DNA from: Calycina herbarum
Taxonomy: Eukaryota > Ascomycota > Leotiomycetes > Helotiales > Pezizellaceae
Length of the DNA: 64,000 bases
Reading direction: 5' to 3'
NCBI GenBank assembly: GCA_001414485.1
Contig: LLEY01000083.1
Coordinates: 124,001 to 188,000, forward strand
Shown here: one piece after another, positions 33,814 to 45,397 of the stretch
How the letters are laid out: each line of letters starts with the position of its first letter
Numbering within the stretch: position 1 is the first letter of the stretch
Notes under the pieces: model-generated
Told to the model about the DNA's origin: nothing
The model's database searches: none
What the model saw: the letters and a program-made list of their open reading frames with translations, nothing else
Position numbers and translations under genes: made by a program

Positions 33814-35804
33814 TCAAGTCATAAAATATTTTGGTCCTTCGCCACCTTGGGGTGTGGTCCAATTAATTCCCTGGTTAGGAACCTTGATGTCGCAAGTCTT
33901 GCAATGAATGCAACTATCATAAAAATTAGCATACTATCATTTGGGGGCGAGAGAAGGGAGACATACTTCTGCGCATTAATTTGGAACCTGACACCAATAT
34001 CCTTACTCTCATCCTCAACATATTCATACACACCCGCCGGGCAAAAGCGATTCTCAACACCCTTATATTTAGGCCACTCCTCTTGAGCATGCTTCTCCCA
34101 ATCCTTAACCTTCAAATGGACAGGTTGATCCTCTTCATGATTCGTCCCCGTCCGACTAACACTAGTCAAAATATCAAAACTAATTTTTCCATCCGGTTTC
34201 TCATATTCAATCTTCTTGCACTGATCAGCCGTTTTGGTGGCCGATGAATCAGTGCCTTTATGTTTGAGCGTCCATGGAACTTTGCCTTTCAGAACGAAGG
34301 CTTCGAGACCGGAATACATAACCCCGCCGTAAAGTTTCAGGGGGGTGTGGAATGACGGCCGCATGTTTCGGACCTCCTTGAGCTCCTTCCAGATACTCGA
34401 CTTTCGAAGCGCATCCTCGTAATCGTAGAGGAAAATTGTTCCGGAATCGGTGTTTCCGAGCGCTGTCCAGGTGGCTTCTGCTGCAAGCATTCCTGATTTC
34501 ATCGCTGTGTGTGTGCCTTTGATTTTTGGAACGTTGAGGAATCCTGCAGTGTCGCCTATCAGGGCACCGCCTGGAAATGCCACCTTAGGTATCGACTGGA
34601 ATCCTCCTTCGTTTAATGCTCGGGCTCCGTAGGAGATGCATTTTCCTCCTTCCAGAACGGATTTGTAGAGGGGATGATGCTTCATTTTTTGAAATTCCTG
34701 ATATGGCGACATCCATGGGTTTGGGTAGTCGAGTCCAACCACGAGCCCGACGCTGACGAGATTATCCCCGAAATGATACAACCATCCACCACCATATGTG
34801 TCTGCTGGTAATGGATACCCCATTGAATGTACGACTTGGCCCTTTTGGTGTTTTTCTGGCTCGACCTCCCAAACCTCTTTGATCCCCAATCCATAGGTTT
34901 GTGGCTGTGATTCGCTTCGAAGGTCGAATTTCTTGATAACCTGCTTCGTCAAACTTCCATGACAACCTTCCGCAAAAAGTGTAGTTCGTGCATGGAATTC
35001 CATTCCCCGTTCGAAACTCTCTTTTGGTTTTCCTGCCCTTGAGATTCCAAGGTCGTTTGTCGCCACTCCTTGAACAGATCCGTCGGATCTATATAAAACT
35101 TCTGATGCCGCAAATCCTGGATAAACCTCTACGCCAACCTCTTCCGCCCTTTCCCCAAGCCATTTTGTGAATTGATTGAGACTGACAATATAATTGCCAT
35201 GGTTGTTCATTTGAGGTGGCGCGGGTATGGGAATGGCATTCGATTTCGTGAGGAATCGCATCTTCTCGCCCGCAACTGCTGTTGTGCCATCGAATCTATT
35301 CTCATTGTCTTCTGCCAGCCAATCTGGTATCAATTCGTTGATGGCGGAGGGTTCGATGACTGCGCCGGAAAGTATATGGGCTCCGATTTCTCCTGCCTTT
35401 TCCAATAATATCACCCGGAATTCTTCATTACCTGCTTCGTTCGCAAGTTGTTTTAATCGAATGGCGGCACTGAGTCCAGCCGGACCTGGAGGGATTAGAT
35501 GGTGCTATGGGTGGTAGATGTGGCAAACACGCTTACCTCCTCCAATAATGCACACATCGACTTCGTCACTTTCACGGTCGATTGTATTTGGATCAAAAGA
35601 CTCATCGGGATCTGCCAGTCGCTTAGGAGTAGAAATAGAGAAAGCTCGTTGTTGATTGAGGGTATAGAGGGATGTGCGGGGTCTGATGAAGCTGGACCCG
35701 CCCTGTAATCGTGGAGAGAGCCGCGAGGAAGAAAGTAGTCCAGCGGGTCGCCGTCGCAACAGGTTGCGCTGCAGAGTCGCCACGACTGACCTCGATGAAG
35801 CCAT
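33814..35804 (-). CDS. Electron transfer flavoprotein-ubiquinone oxidoreductase (ETF-QO)
   Basis: Passes electrons from ETF (fatty-acid and amino-acid dehydrogenases) to ubiquinone at the mitochondrial inner membrane. Exons (5' to 3' on the minus strand) 35804-35537, 35485-33967 and 33913-33814 join to 628 aa, normal for the family. An Arg/Ser-rich mitochondrial presequence begins [23 protein letters not shown]-binding [13 protein letters not shown] is split by the first intron. Family blocks include [58 protein letters not shown]. The [4Fe-4S] cluster cysteines are FCPAG and [12 protein letters not shown]; the last three are in the 100-nt terminal exon, so leaving out that splice would lose the cluster. 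All key motifs are intact. Confidence 0.95.
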
Positions 35805-38610
35805 TTTGAATCTGGGTATCACCACATTGCCCAAGTTGGGTCAGGATGTTGTACGGCAGTCAATGCTGTTGTCAAGGGCTTCAATCGTGGAAGAATTTCG
35901 AGCTCCGAGTTCTCTCGGCAAGGCTTCGGCTATGATCGGTCCAGCTTGTGAAAATCGTCGGCAACCAATCGGATTGTATCTTAATCAAATCGTAACTCGA
36001 TGACGGAGTAAATACATCTAAAAGAATTAATTTATCCAAATATTTATAACAATTTCGAGTATTACCCTAGATTCTTTAGAACAATCAGCTTCAATTTTCC
36101 TTAAAAAGTTAGAACAACGAGAGCTACTGCCACTTTCATTGCCTTTCGAGCTCAACTCTCCACGAAACAAAACAACCACTCGAGTCTCTTAAGACAATAC
36201 TCGGGTATATGACAACAACCAAGCGAGCCTTGTTTTCGTAGCTGATGATGTTTCCGACAGAAGCTCTATCAAGACTTTGCTAAGCATCATCAAAATCAAG
36301 AAGTATCTTGGCTCTCAAGTCGAAGGATAAAGCAAGTGCTTGTCCTAGAACATCAAGCCTGTCTTTTTAGTTGTTTCTTGATTTTGCAATTTGTTGGGTC
36401 CGACTGCCTCGAGGCTATACGGAGTAAGAACGAGAACTATTTAGTACTTTGATTTCTATCGCGACATGCTCCTCCTTCAACTTCCTGAACGCGACGACTA
36501 TAATGCACGCCAGGTATTGGGAAATTCTACTTGGTAGCGAGTCTGCATAATCTTCATATCCAATTTTCATCTTCCTCAGAATCATCTCTTGGAAAAAGCG
36601 ATCATCGATCTCCTGCGATGCATGCTGCCAATACGTCGTATTTCAGCGTGAATTCTTGCTTGCTTTATTTCCTTCCAAGACTCATCCAAGACTTCAACTC
36701 CCAAACCTCCTTCCGAACCTAGACGCCACACCCGTTGTGTCGACTTAACGACGCGCCCTATGGAGGGACGAATTTAGACCAAAATGTTCCGAGGAGGGCT
36801 CCGGGTTACAGAGTTCGGTCAAGGGGATGCCAAGAGGGGTTATGGCCTTTTTGACTTTGATATCTTTTTTTTGACTGGTGGTTTGAACTTCAAGTGAAGT
36901 CCTTCTAGACTTTCTTTTTCAAGCAAAGTTGCATTGTGGGATAGAGATCTTTTATGCTCATACTATTGCTTAAATGCTCTGTTCATCCACCATTTCCCCG
37001 CGGTGCAACCCACTTCAGTTGGTGAATGGAATTCCAATGCAGGTGGAGTCCGTCCCAAGTCTCAACATTGTTGTTTCTTTCCGATGATGCGGGTCAATAA
37101 ACAGTGATAGTCTTGACCGTCAATGCTTTAGTTTCCGGGTTATCGTGGGTTGGATAAGACAACATCGATATGATCATCACAATTCCATCCAGTTAAGGAA
37201 GATTAAAATGCACCAGTGCTTGACGAAGAGTCTTCTGAGACGCGCGCATAGAAAGTTGTGACATCAGTGTCCAACATCTTCAGGCTGGAAATGTTAATCC
37301 AGAGGCAGAATCGTGAGAAGAATGCCTCTAGGAAATGAGGCAGAAAATTACAAACAGCCCACGCAAGTTGGTCATTTCTCGTCTCTTGCAGAAGAAACAA
37401 GTCCACTTGGGGCAGGAGGAGCATTTCACGCACAGATAAAAGGGAGTGCCGGGACCTGGAGGTCGACTTTCGCAAAACAATCTTGGCTCAATGAGCCAAT
37501 CTTAGCATATTATGACGCAGTCTGCACGATTGAGGAGGAAGAGGTTGGGTTCGATGTTGCTGCTCACTTGAAAGACGTTTTGTTTTGGGATGATGGAGCA
37601 TGGAGTCGAGATGTTTGAGCAGCAGTTTGAGCCAGGGGCTACTTCTTGGCACAGCGGCTGTTCCCTCCCTTCTCGCCTCGTAAACTCTCGAACCCCCTTG
37701 GCAATCTCTTCTCCTTGATCTCTCCTTGATCTCTCGCCTGCAGTTGGTCGCGTTTTCGAAGTGATCCCACTGCACTGAGTACGGAGGTACCTCTGTGTTG
37801 GGAAGAGACCCGCAATCCAATACCGGTTTGGCGAGTTAGCGTCTACGGACTCGGTCCCCGAGCCATCCCCCACAACTTCCCAAGGCCAAAGAGCCTCAAG
37901 GTGGGACCAAAGGAAAGGAGATTCTCACCATGCCCGGCAAGCGCCAAGTCTGCAACATCAATTGCTTCCACCCCTTGTTGTCTCGGCATCGAACATCGCT
38001 GAGAAAGGTCAGATACGGAGCATTGGCCCTGTTGACGTCTCCACGCCCCATGAGAGAGAGCCCCATGCTCCAGGATGTTCCAATGTTTAACTTGGATGCA
38101 CTTGGGCTGAACGGCCGAGTCACTGGTTCCTCGACGTTTCCGGTTGGCTCTCTCCTCAGCAAACTGGAGGAATTTGCGCCGCTCTCACATGGGGATACAT
38201 GGTGAAATCCTGTCTCCCGATTGGTGACTTTGGGCTGACAGCTGCCAATGAGTGGAAAACCTAATGATTATTTTCGGATGGTGATCAGACGAGTCAAGCA
38301 AGAGATGAACCTGGACCCAGATAATCTCGTTTCAACAAGTTCTCTCAACACTAGTCCACCAAAATATGGAGATTACCATAGTATATAGACCTGGTGATCC
38401 TCATGCTATGATTTTCCTCCCCATCCATTCTTCTATTCACGTGCTGTGCATTTCTTGTTCTTTCTTCAAACAGAGGTATGTCTGCGTTGGTATTCTGGGA
38501 TAATTCCGTTTACTAACATTCGAAACAGCTGTGCTCCATAGTCTATTCTTTCGCTCCGTATACTTTTTTTCATACCAGCTTGACGCTCAACTTTTATACC
38601 ACTTTTCATC
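35805..38610. other. Long intergenic region, no supported gene
   Basis: About 2.8 kb. The first part is the ETF-QO promoter; the last ~400 bp should be the promoter of the Ala/Lys-rich secreted gene, with TATATAG at ~38380. ORFs of 90-120 codons at 37203-37475 (-), 37313-37618 (+), 37502-37873 (-) and 37930-38205 (+) were read and show no convincing family. Confidence 0.4.
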
Positions 38611-40655
38611 ATGAAGAACTTCGCCCAAATTTTAGCATTCGTTGCTCTTTCAGCCACTGTCGTTTCAGGACGTGCTCTCCCAGATTCCCAAAATGCCATC
38701 GAGGCCAGACAACCATATCAAGTCGTAAATGCCGTACACGTTCGTTCGCCAAAGAAGGGAGCAGCCAAAGCAAGCGATGGAGTGTCTGCTGCAGCTACTA
38801 CAGGAACTCCGTTAACTGCGGACGAGAAGGCCGCTAAGAAGGCCGCAAAGGTACGCTTATATCACACTCTCTGATCGTCACTCGTCATACACATGGTCCG
38901 ATGTCTATTCTGAATCAACTTGGGAGGTTCAATTTGGAGTGAGAGGCGAAATTCTCGACTCTCTCAACACGGCGGACTCGACTATGTGTGTGCTGAGAAG
39001 CGACCCGAAGGCTTCCAAAACATGTTATATATCATTCTAACAATACCAGGTGGCGAACAAAGCTTCAAAAGCAGCAGCTGCTGTAAGTGAAAGCCGAAGA
39101 CTTTAAGATACCAAGCTAATCCTTTTCAGGCTTCAGCAACCGCAGACCCAGCTGTGAGTAACCGACGACGACCTCATGACATCAAGCTAATGATTTATAG
39201 GCCGTTGCAACTGCTGTCGTTGCTCGTTCCCCTAAAAAGGGTTCTGCAAAAGCAAGTGGGGCTGGCGTGTCAGCTGTACGTAATCACAAGTCTCTCTAAC
39301 TTCAAGTAAACAAGTGACTGACCATCTATAGGCTGCAACTACCGGAACAGCTCTGACTGCCGACGAACAAGCTGCAAAAGATGCAAAGAAGGCCACGAAA
39401 GTGAGTCTACAACGTTCCCTCTGATCGTTACTCGTCGTACGCATGGTTCGATAACCATCCAGGACCTCTTGGAAGAGTTTGGGAGACTCGGGTTGGCATG
39501 AGGACTAAGGGACAATCCAGTATTGAGTTACTCGGTTATTCTGAAGTCTCAGACGAGCGCTGAACTCTCAAACTCATCATAAGATGGCTCGGCTATGTGT
39601 TCGATGATAAGCGGCTAGAAGACTCCCAAAACTTGTTGTATAGGCATTAACAAGTACCCAGGCAGCAAAAAAAGCTAGCAAAGCAGCAGCCGCAAGCGCA
39701 ACCGTACGTCTATCCATTCAAACTGGTAGAAAATACATCAAGACTAACTGTTTCTAGGCCGTTGTTGCCGACCCGGCCGCCGTTGCAAGCGACCCAGCTG
39801 CTGTTGTCGCCCGAAACCCAAAGAAGGGTGCCAAAGCTCAAGCCGTGAGTAACCTATCCCCCGGAAACAAGAGATACGTGGAATCTAATATATAACAGGC
39901 CAATGCTACTGCTGATGCCACCGCATCAACCAAGGGTGCTAGCGCCAAACTCGATGCTGTAAGTCTTCTCAACCCCCATCTCCTCCTTCCCCAAAGATGA
40001 ATAGAAGATGTATGAGCTTTGCTCTGAGACCACTGCTCCCTCATTGTTTCAAATTTCACGGAATAATTGCAAATATTGTTGGAGGGGATTTGGGAGAATC
40101 AAGAAAGCGACTTTCCAATTCTTCCAATCCTCTTCGAATTATCCTAGCATATCTTATACATTCCCAAATCACACTGTTTCTCTGGGCATCAAATTGACTA
40201 TCTATAGGCCGCCGCATCTGGAAATGCAACAGCTGCTGCCTCTGGCAAGGCTACCAAGGCCAAGGGAGCTGTAAGTCATCTCACAAGCCCCAACTTCAAT
40301 ATATCAAAGACTAATCAACCACAGGTCGGTGCCACCGCAGATAAGAATGCCACGGCCACTGCCGGAAAGGCCACAAAAGCCGCTGTTCGTAATCCCTGAC
40401 CCTTAATATGCATAACAAATAACTAACTCTTCCCAACAGGCTGCCGGTAACGCAACAGCGAAAGCTAGTGGCAAAGGCAAAGCACAAGGTGCGGCAGACT
40501 TGACAGCAGGCGCCTCTGCCAAAAACGCCACGGCCTCATCTGGAAAGGCAAATGGAGCTGCCACTCAAGCACAAGCCGCCGGAGGTGCCAAAGACCAACT
40601 CACATCCATCGTCGAAGGACTCACTGGTCTCAACCTTGGAGATCTTGGATTGTAG
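38611..40655 (+). CDS. Secreted Ala/Lys-rich repeat protein with 11 small exons
   Basis: Exons 38611-38850, 39050-39082, 39130-39153, 39201-39275, 39332-39400, 39662-39703, 39758-39844, 39899-39958, 40208-40270, 40325-40384 and 40440-40655 join to 322 aa. All ten introns are phase 0, so each exon is a removable module (8-29 codons for exons 2-10). A signal peptide (MKNFAQILAFVALSATVVSG) precedes an Ala/Lys/Gly/Thr-rich, Cys-free chain. A repeated unit is visible: ARSPKKGAAKAS, VSAAATTGT, LTADE, KASKAAAAASATADPAA, then again with small changes and a third partial ARNPKKGAKA. The C-terminal half has many N-A-T sequons and Gly-Lys repeats; the tail is more hydrophobic (SIVEGLTGLNLGDLGL). No family recognised. 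Intron 10 has an atypical GTTCGT donor. Likely a secreted cationic protein; role unknown. Confidence 0.72.
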
Positions 40656-41680
40656 ATTCGTTAAGAGCTTACAAGTTGAGATGATGTAGTCTTCCTTCGA
40701 TACGTCGTTGTGTGCATTAGCGGGGGTTCTTCTTGGGTGATTTGTTTTTAGATTTTGTTTTGATGAAAAGTGTTTTCTTTGTTAGGCTGGGTATAGAAAG
40801 AGTATGGTAATCATACTAGTGGATTGAATCAAACTGTGTTTGAGAATGATATCTTATTGTATATCACATTGTATTTATATTTGAACACATGTATATGACT
40901 CTACCTTTTTACATCTGCTTGTGATCTTAATCTCCATGGGTCTCTTAGAAATTTTCGCTTAACTTACTTAATTGCTTAGATCTCCATTCATCATCAATAG
41001 TGCACCTCATTGTGTCAAAAGATCTCCAACAATCAACTTGATTGTGCGAAAGAATTTGGAGGATCGACAGTCGATATCCTAAATCATTGGCACAATGAAG
41101 TCGAGACACCCATCCCCAGTAACCTCCTCTACATGAGGTTAAGCCCAACGCGGCCACCCCTCCCTCTCTTCCATTCATGATGAGGTCTTCATTGGTGGAT
41201 TGAAGGACGATACGACTAGATCTTCCTCTTCAAACTCGCCTGTGTAGTGCTGCTGTCGAATGCCTACTTGGTAAAATAAGAGTTTCGCTTAGTGAATAAA
41301 CTTTCCTCAGAGGTTACTTTAATCCATATTATTATTCTCATCTTACTTGAGTACTAAGAAATTTGAAGTTAATTTACGTTGATCTTATCTACGAAAGAAG
41401 AAACAATATAGAAGTTTTTCATCTGACTTTCGTTTAAGCATTTTAATTTTTGTTATATAATTAGAACAATTCAATATTTCAAATTCTATTCCAAGACTCT
41501 TGATAAAGTGACTAAAAATAAATTATAGACATTTATCAAAAGTTCTCTCGTAAAATTACAATGTATTAATTAAAGTGAGAAATCAGCATGGTTCAAAACA
41601 ACTTACAAGATGACTATTTTGCAACTGAAGAAATAATAAAATGTGTAGAATATTTGTATTATATTAATAAAGATACTAGT
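40656..41680. other. 3' flank and AT-rich intergenic DNA
   Basis: About 1 kb after the Ala/Lys-rich gene. No gene supported. From ~41280 it becomes very AT-rich and includes one copy of a dispersed AT-rich repeat (41505-41594). Confidence 0.4.
41505..41594 (+). repeat. Dispersed AT-rich repeat, copy A
   Basis: This ~90-bp segment aligns by eye with 46780-46866 in the same orientation (shared blocks ATTATAGA/GTTATAGA, AAAGTTCTCT, ACAATGT, GTGAGAAA). The two copies bracket the repeat nest. Confidence 0.6.
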
Positions 41681-41810
41681 TACGGAGGTCCAGGGATTAA
41701 TTTTTGACTCACCGCCTAGGTGGCAGTATGCACTCTACACCAAAATTTGTATGGCACTTTCATACTGCCACCTAGGCGGTGAGTCAAAAATTAATCCCTG
41801 GACCTCCGTA
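41681..41810. mobile_element. 126-bp MITE with perfect 48-bp inverted repeats and TA flanks
   Basis: 41683-41730 and 41761-41808 are perfect reverse complements (48 of 48), beginning CGGAGGTCCAGGGATTAA and ending GTGGCAGTATG at the loop. The spacer is 30 bp (41731-41760). TA dinucleotides flank both ends (41681-41682, 41809-41810), the target duplication of Tc1/mariner-pogo elements. Fot1-like elements of Botrytis (Flipper) are described with inverted repeats of about this length, so a Fot1/pogo-type relative may have mobilised it; that link is from memory. No transposase is encoded. The perfect arms suggest a recent insertion. Confidence 0.9.
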
Positions 41811-42188
41811 GAAGTTTTGAGTAAACACTTCCAGATTTCTCGAAAAACTCATCGTGGAAATGTCAAGGGGAAAACGTCTCGCCTGCGATGCTGTCATTGC
41901 TATGTAGGAGGGGGGAATAAAACTTTTTATGTGTAAGCGGGAAAATGGAAATGGGGGGGGGGGATCTGTGATGTTTGTATGTGGTAAGATACTTGATGCT
42001 AGATCAAGTTTGAAAAAAAGAAGGGTATTATGAAGAGTGCTTTGTGATAATACTTGACCCCTAGGGCCAAGTATGGGAGACAAATGAGGATAGCGATTCC
42101 GGGTACGCCACTTCCACGTCGGTGTCGTTATCTGGCATTGCTTTGAGTATCAGAGTTGGATTAGCTTCGAGAAATTTCGTATTATTCG

Positions 42189-42823
42189 TCAATTTCGCAT
42201 CTCTTTGTATCGTTTAAGCGTCTCCGCTATCTTTGTAAATGAATTGCCTTTAGTTACAGCATCATGAGACTTTATGTACTCGTATAGATCCATGGTGCTT
42301 ATTCGCTTCTCTTCGTGTCGTTTGACCGCCTCCGCGAACGTTGGAAACTCCTTGGAGATATATCCTTGCAATTCTGGTTCATAAGTCTTGAAGCAGTCGT
42401 GTAAAACGAGGGTTCGTTCTTCAAGCTTCTCGTCAGAAGACTTCTTGGATTGGAAGGCTGCAGTGAGGATATCAAATATCTGATCGAGGGTGTTGTACTT
42501 TTTGCATAACTTCCTCGCACCCTCAACATCTGTGACCGTTTCGCCTTGGTACGAGAAGTGGATAATTGCATTTGCATTTGTTTCATGTTGAACTATCTTA
42601 GGTGGAGCCTGAACCGCCTCGGCAGTTGGTGAAGGCTTTTCGCGTTCGCGTCTTCGCTTGCAATCTGGTCCTCGTCGTCGGAATCAACTCGGTTTTTGGA
42701 AAGCTGTGTTGCCTTCTTGATCTTGGAAATCGGTGCTGCCTTCTTGCTCTTGGAAATCTTGGTTGCCTTCTTGCTGGTTGCTGGCCGCGCCACTTTCTTC
42801 CCCTTCTCCTTGGAGCAAGCCAT
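42189..42823 (-). pseudogene. Lys-rich unknown protein gene, frameshifted copy A
   Basis: From the ATG at 42823 a frame reads MACSKEKGKKVARPATSKKATK with repeated KKA(T/A)(K/P/Q)(I/L)SK motifs, then an acidic patch (DSDDEDQ) and stops at 42593. A second frame, overlapping it, runs to 42189 and reads as a globular part (IIHFSYQGETVTDVEGARKLCKKY ... LVLHDCFKTYEPELQGYISKEF ... IAETLKRYKEMRN). Either one base has been gained or lost between 42600 and 42690, or a weak intron (GTTGAT...TTCAG) joins them in frame. A fragmentary copy at 46.09-46.4 kb shows both parts are one family. No known domain. The basic start could be nuclear-targeting. Confidence 0.5.
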
Positions 42824-43425
42824 GATCAGTGGTTGATTTGGGATCAAGTTGTTCTTGTGGGTGAAATGGATGGAAAGACGTAAAGAATCGCTCTTTGATC
42901 CAGATCAATCAATCCTTCAAGCAGGTACTACTTGTTCCGGCCGGAATAACTCGACTTTTTGGCTAAATGGGGTGTTAGTGAAGTTGATTAACTGGGAGTG
43001 AAAGTTCATATTGAACTTACCAAATGCTCTCGCAAGCTAGTGTTCGTTTCTCAGGAGGTGAAATTGCAACTTGGTCCACCTGGTCTGACTTGTTATGGCA
43101 AGATTTTGTTCGTTTCTCGGGCCGGGGGGGGGGGGATTGTTATTTGATCCGGATCAAAGTAGCTTTTTTGGTCAATTCTGGAAACTTGTCAGCGAAATTG
43201 AGTGTTGAATATGAAAATTATGATATTGAACTTACCAAGTGCTCAATCATTCATTGTTTGATCCGGGATCAAGTAATCTTTTTCTCTGAATCTGAAAAAC
43301 TTGACTTAGCGAAATTTCATTAACTTTCGAAAAAGTCAGAAAGGCGAAAAGTTGACTTGGCGAAATTCCGACAACTTTCAAAAAGCCAGAAAGGAAAGAA
43401 AATGGATTTGTGGAAGAGGGTTGTA

Positions 43426-44600
43426 GGATGAAAAGAAAAGATGGAGGAGAAGAGGAGAAAGCTTTTGGTTTTGTCTTTACTAGCGCCAAACGCTAAGCCA
43501 AATTGGGTCTGGGGTCATTCTTACTTTGGGAGTGGAGGGGGCAGCGCAAGAGAGCGGAAGAAGGTTGTTGTTTGGAAAGAAAAGATGAAGGAGAGAGGGA
43601 GAAGAAGTCTGCTTTTATACCTACTAGCGCCAACCGCTAATCCCAAATAGGAAGCGCTATTGCAGGTCGCAGAAGCCCCTTGATCCACAATGTCACTACC
43701 TATTTGGGTAAGAAGAGAGGTTTGTTGCAGGCCGCGCAAGCTCAAATCTCTGTGGATGGAATATGGTGGAAGGTGCAAGATGGTTTTCTGGAAAGGAAAG
43801 AACTTGAGAGCTTACTCAGGAACGGACAGGACTGTTGGTCGTTGGAGGGGGAGGAGGATTGTTGGTTGTTGTTGTTGTTTGGAAAGAAAAGATCGAGGAG
43901 AAAAGGAGAAGAAGCCTACTTTTATACTCACTAGCGCCAGCAACTAGTCCCAAAAAGGAAACGACATCCCTCTTTTGTTGCAGGTCGCAGAAGCAGACTG
44001 CACTACCCGATTAGGAAACTCAAATGGGGTTTGTTGCAAATCGAAGCGCAACCAAAACCACGTAAGTTATTTAATCGAAAGTGCAGTTTGCAGAAAAACC
44101 GATTAGAATATGATGGAAGGCGAGAGAATACTTTCCTGAAAAGGAAAAAACTTACTTGGGAATGTTGGTGGTAGTTGTTAGTGGTTGTTGTTGGATGAAA
44201 AGAAAAGACGGAGGAGAAAGGAAGAAGAAGTTACTTTTGAGCTACTAGCACCAGCAGCTAGTCCCAAATAGGAAACTCAATTGATTTCTTGTTGAGGTCG
44301 CGGAAGGTACGTCGACCTGCAACAAAACAGCACTTTCACTTCCTAATCGGGTATAAAACAGAGTTTTGTTGCAGATCGCAGGTAGTTCAATCTACAACAA
44401 AACCCCGAATCGAATATAGTTGAAGGTAAGAGAATATTCTGGTGGAACGGAAGGAACCTGAGAACTCACCCAGACAGGCAGGAACTGCCAGAAATGTTGT
44501 TGGTTGCTGGAGGGGGACTGTTGTTGGATGGAAAGGAAAGATGGAGGAGAAAGGGAAAATAAGTTTGCTTTTAACCCGCAGCTAATCCCTTTTGGGAAGC
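43426..44600. repeat. Tandem ~310-330-bp repeat, about four units
   Basis: The anchor GGATGAAAAGAAAAGATGGAGGAGAA (variants) recurs at ~43426, 43573, 43880, 44193 and 44526. Spacing is 147 (truncated unit), 307, 313 and 333 bp. Each is followed by a purine-rich block, a CTAGCGCCAGC..CTAGTCCCAAAnAGGAA block, then TTTGTTGCAGGTCGCAGAAG, and, in the last three, a stretch ending ACTTGAGA..TCACTC(A/G)GG. ORFs in it appear in changing frames, so it does not look coding. Poly-G run of 12 at ~43125 lies just upstream. Confidence 0.85.
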
Positions 44601-44685
44601 ATGTCAACAGGCTATGTATTGAAAGAGAAGGAACGAGTTTGCGAAGTGGTGTTTGGCTTCAACGGTGAGGTTGATCAGTTTTCGC

Positions 44686-45387
44686 TTAACTCGGCTGTGG
44701 GAGGACTTGGTACCCGAGCTTCTGGATTCTTACTTGACGTCCGAGAGAGAGTAGAGACCCAGTGTTTGTTGATTTGATGGTGCGGATTGCAATGAATGTC
44801 GCATCCAGCTCGCCAAAGTACACCTTCTGATCGACCCATCCTTCCTGCTTCTTTGCAGCTTCGATGAAACTGCATTGGTTGAGTAGGCATTCATACTTCC
44901 GCAACATATCGCCCTCCAAACATGGACCTGGTGCCTTGACACTGTCATTCTTCGCCGCTGCCACGGCTTTGGTGTTGTCTGGAACTATCATGTTCTTCGC
45001 AAAATAAATCCACCAGCTCGAAGAGTTCCCCGGGTCAGCTTTGGCCACCAAGCGGGCGATCGTTTGTTGGTTGATAGCGCGAATGAAATCCACGAGCTGG
45101 TATGCCTGGGCTATTGGGCAAGCTTATTCACCGTGCCGTCGGCACGAAATACCTCCGCATCATCAAAAATGATCCGGACAATATCCAGGCCGCGTGGGTT
45201 GTCTTTCCATGCTGCTTCGAACCGATCCTTGGAAGCTTGTAAACGATTCGTAATGCGTTACCATTTCTGAAAACCCCACAAAGGTCTCCGTTATGTATTG
45301 TAGTATTTCTGGGCAACACTCGGTCTGATACACGTTGTTTAGCTTCATAGTCCCCCTTCGTGATAGGTCTGGGTGATCAAGGTCCAT
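44686..45387 (-). pseudogene. Unknown gene, broken by a frameshift
   Basis: Three frames in order look like one protein. From ATG 45387 it reads MDLDHPDLSRRGTMKLNN ... ITETFVGFSEM. A 34-nt GT-AG-like gap or second frameshift then leads to DRFEAAWKDNPRGLDIVRIIF ... TVNKLAQ followed by TAG. The third frame resumes at once with AYQLVDFIRAINQQTIARLV and continues to GDMLRKYECLLNQCSFIEAAKK and stop at 44686. At the last break there is a near-duplication GCCCAATAGCCCAGG; an 8-bp surplus there would explain the frame change. No family recognised. The frames have coding-like composition, unlike their surroundings. Confidence 0.5.
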
Positions 45388-45397
45388 GATGTGGTGG

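Noticed and set aside
37313..37618. 101-codon plus-strand ORF between ETF-QO and the Ala/Lys-rich gene
   Set aside because: Overlaps an antisense ORF of similar size, no domain, no promoter-like context.
37930..38205. 91-codon ORF with a weak short-chain-dehydrogenase-like start (NLDALGLNGRVTGSS)
   Set aside because: No Rossmann motif follows and no splice continuation restores one; composition and length are compatible with chance.
18068..40655. RiPP (dikaritin-type) cluster around the secreted repeat proteins
   Set aside because: No UstYa-like (DUF3328), tyrosinase or P450 gene is present near either repeat protein, and the repeats lack regular KR sites.
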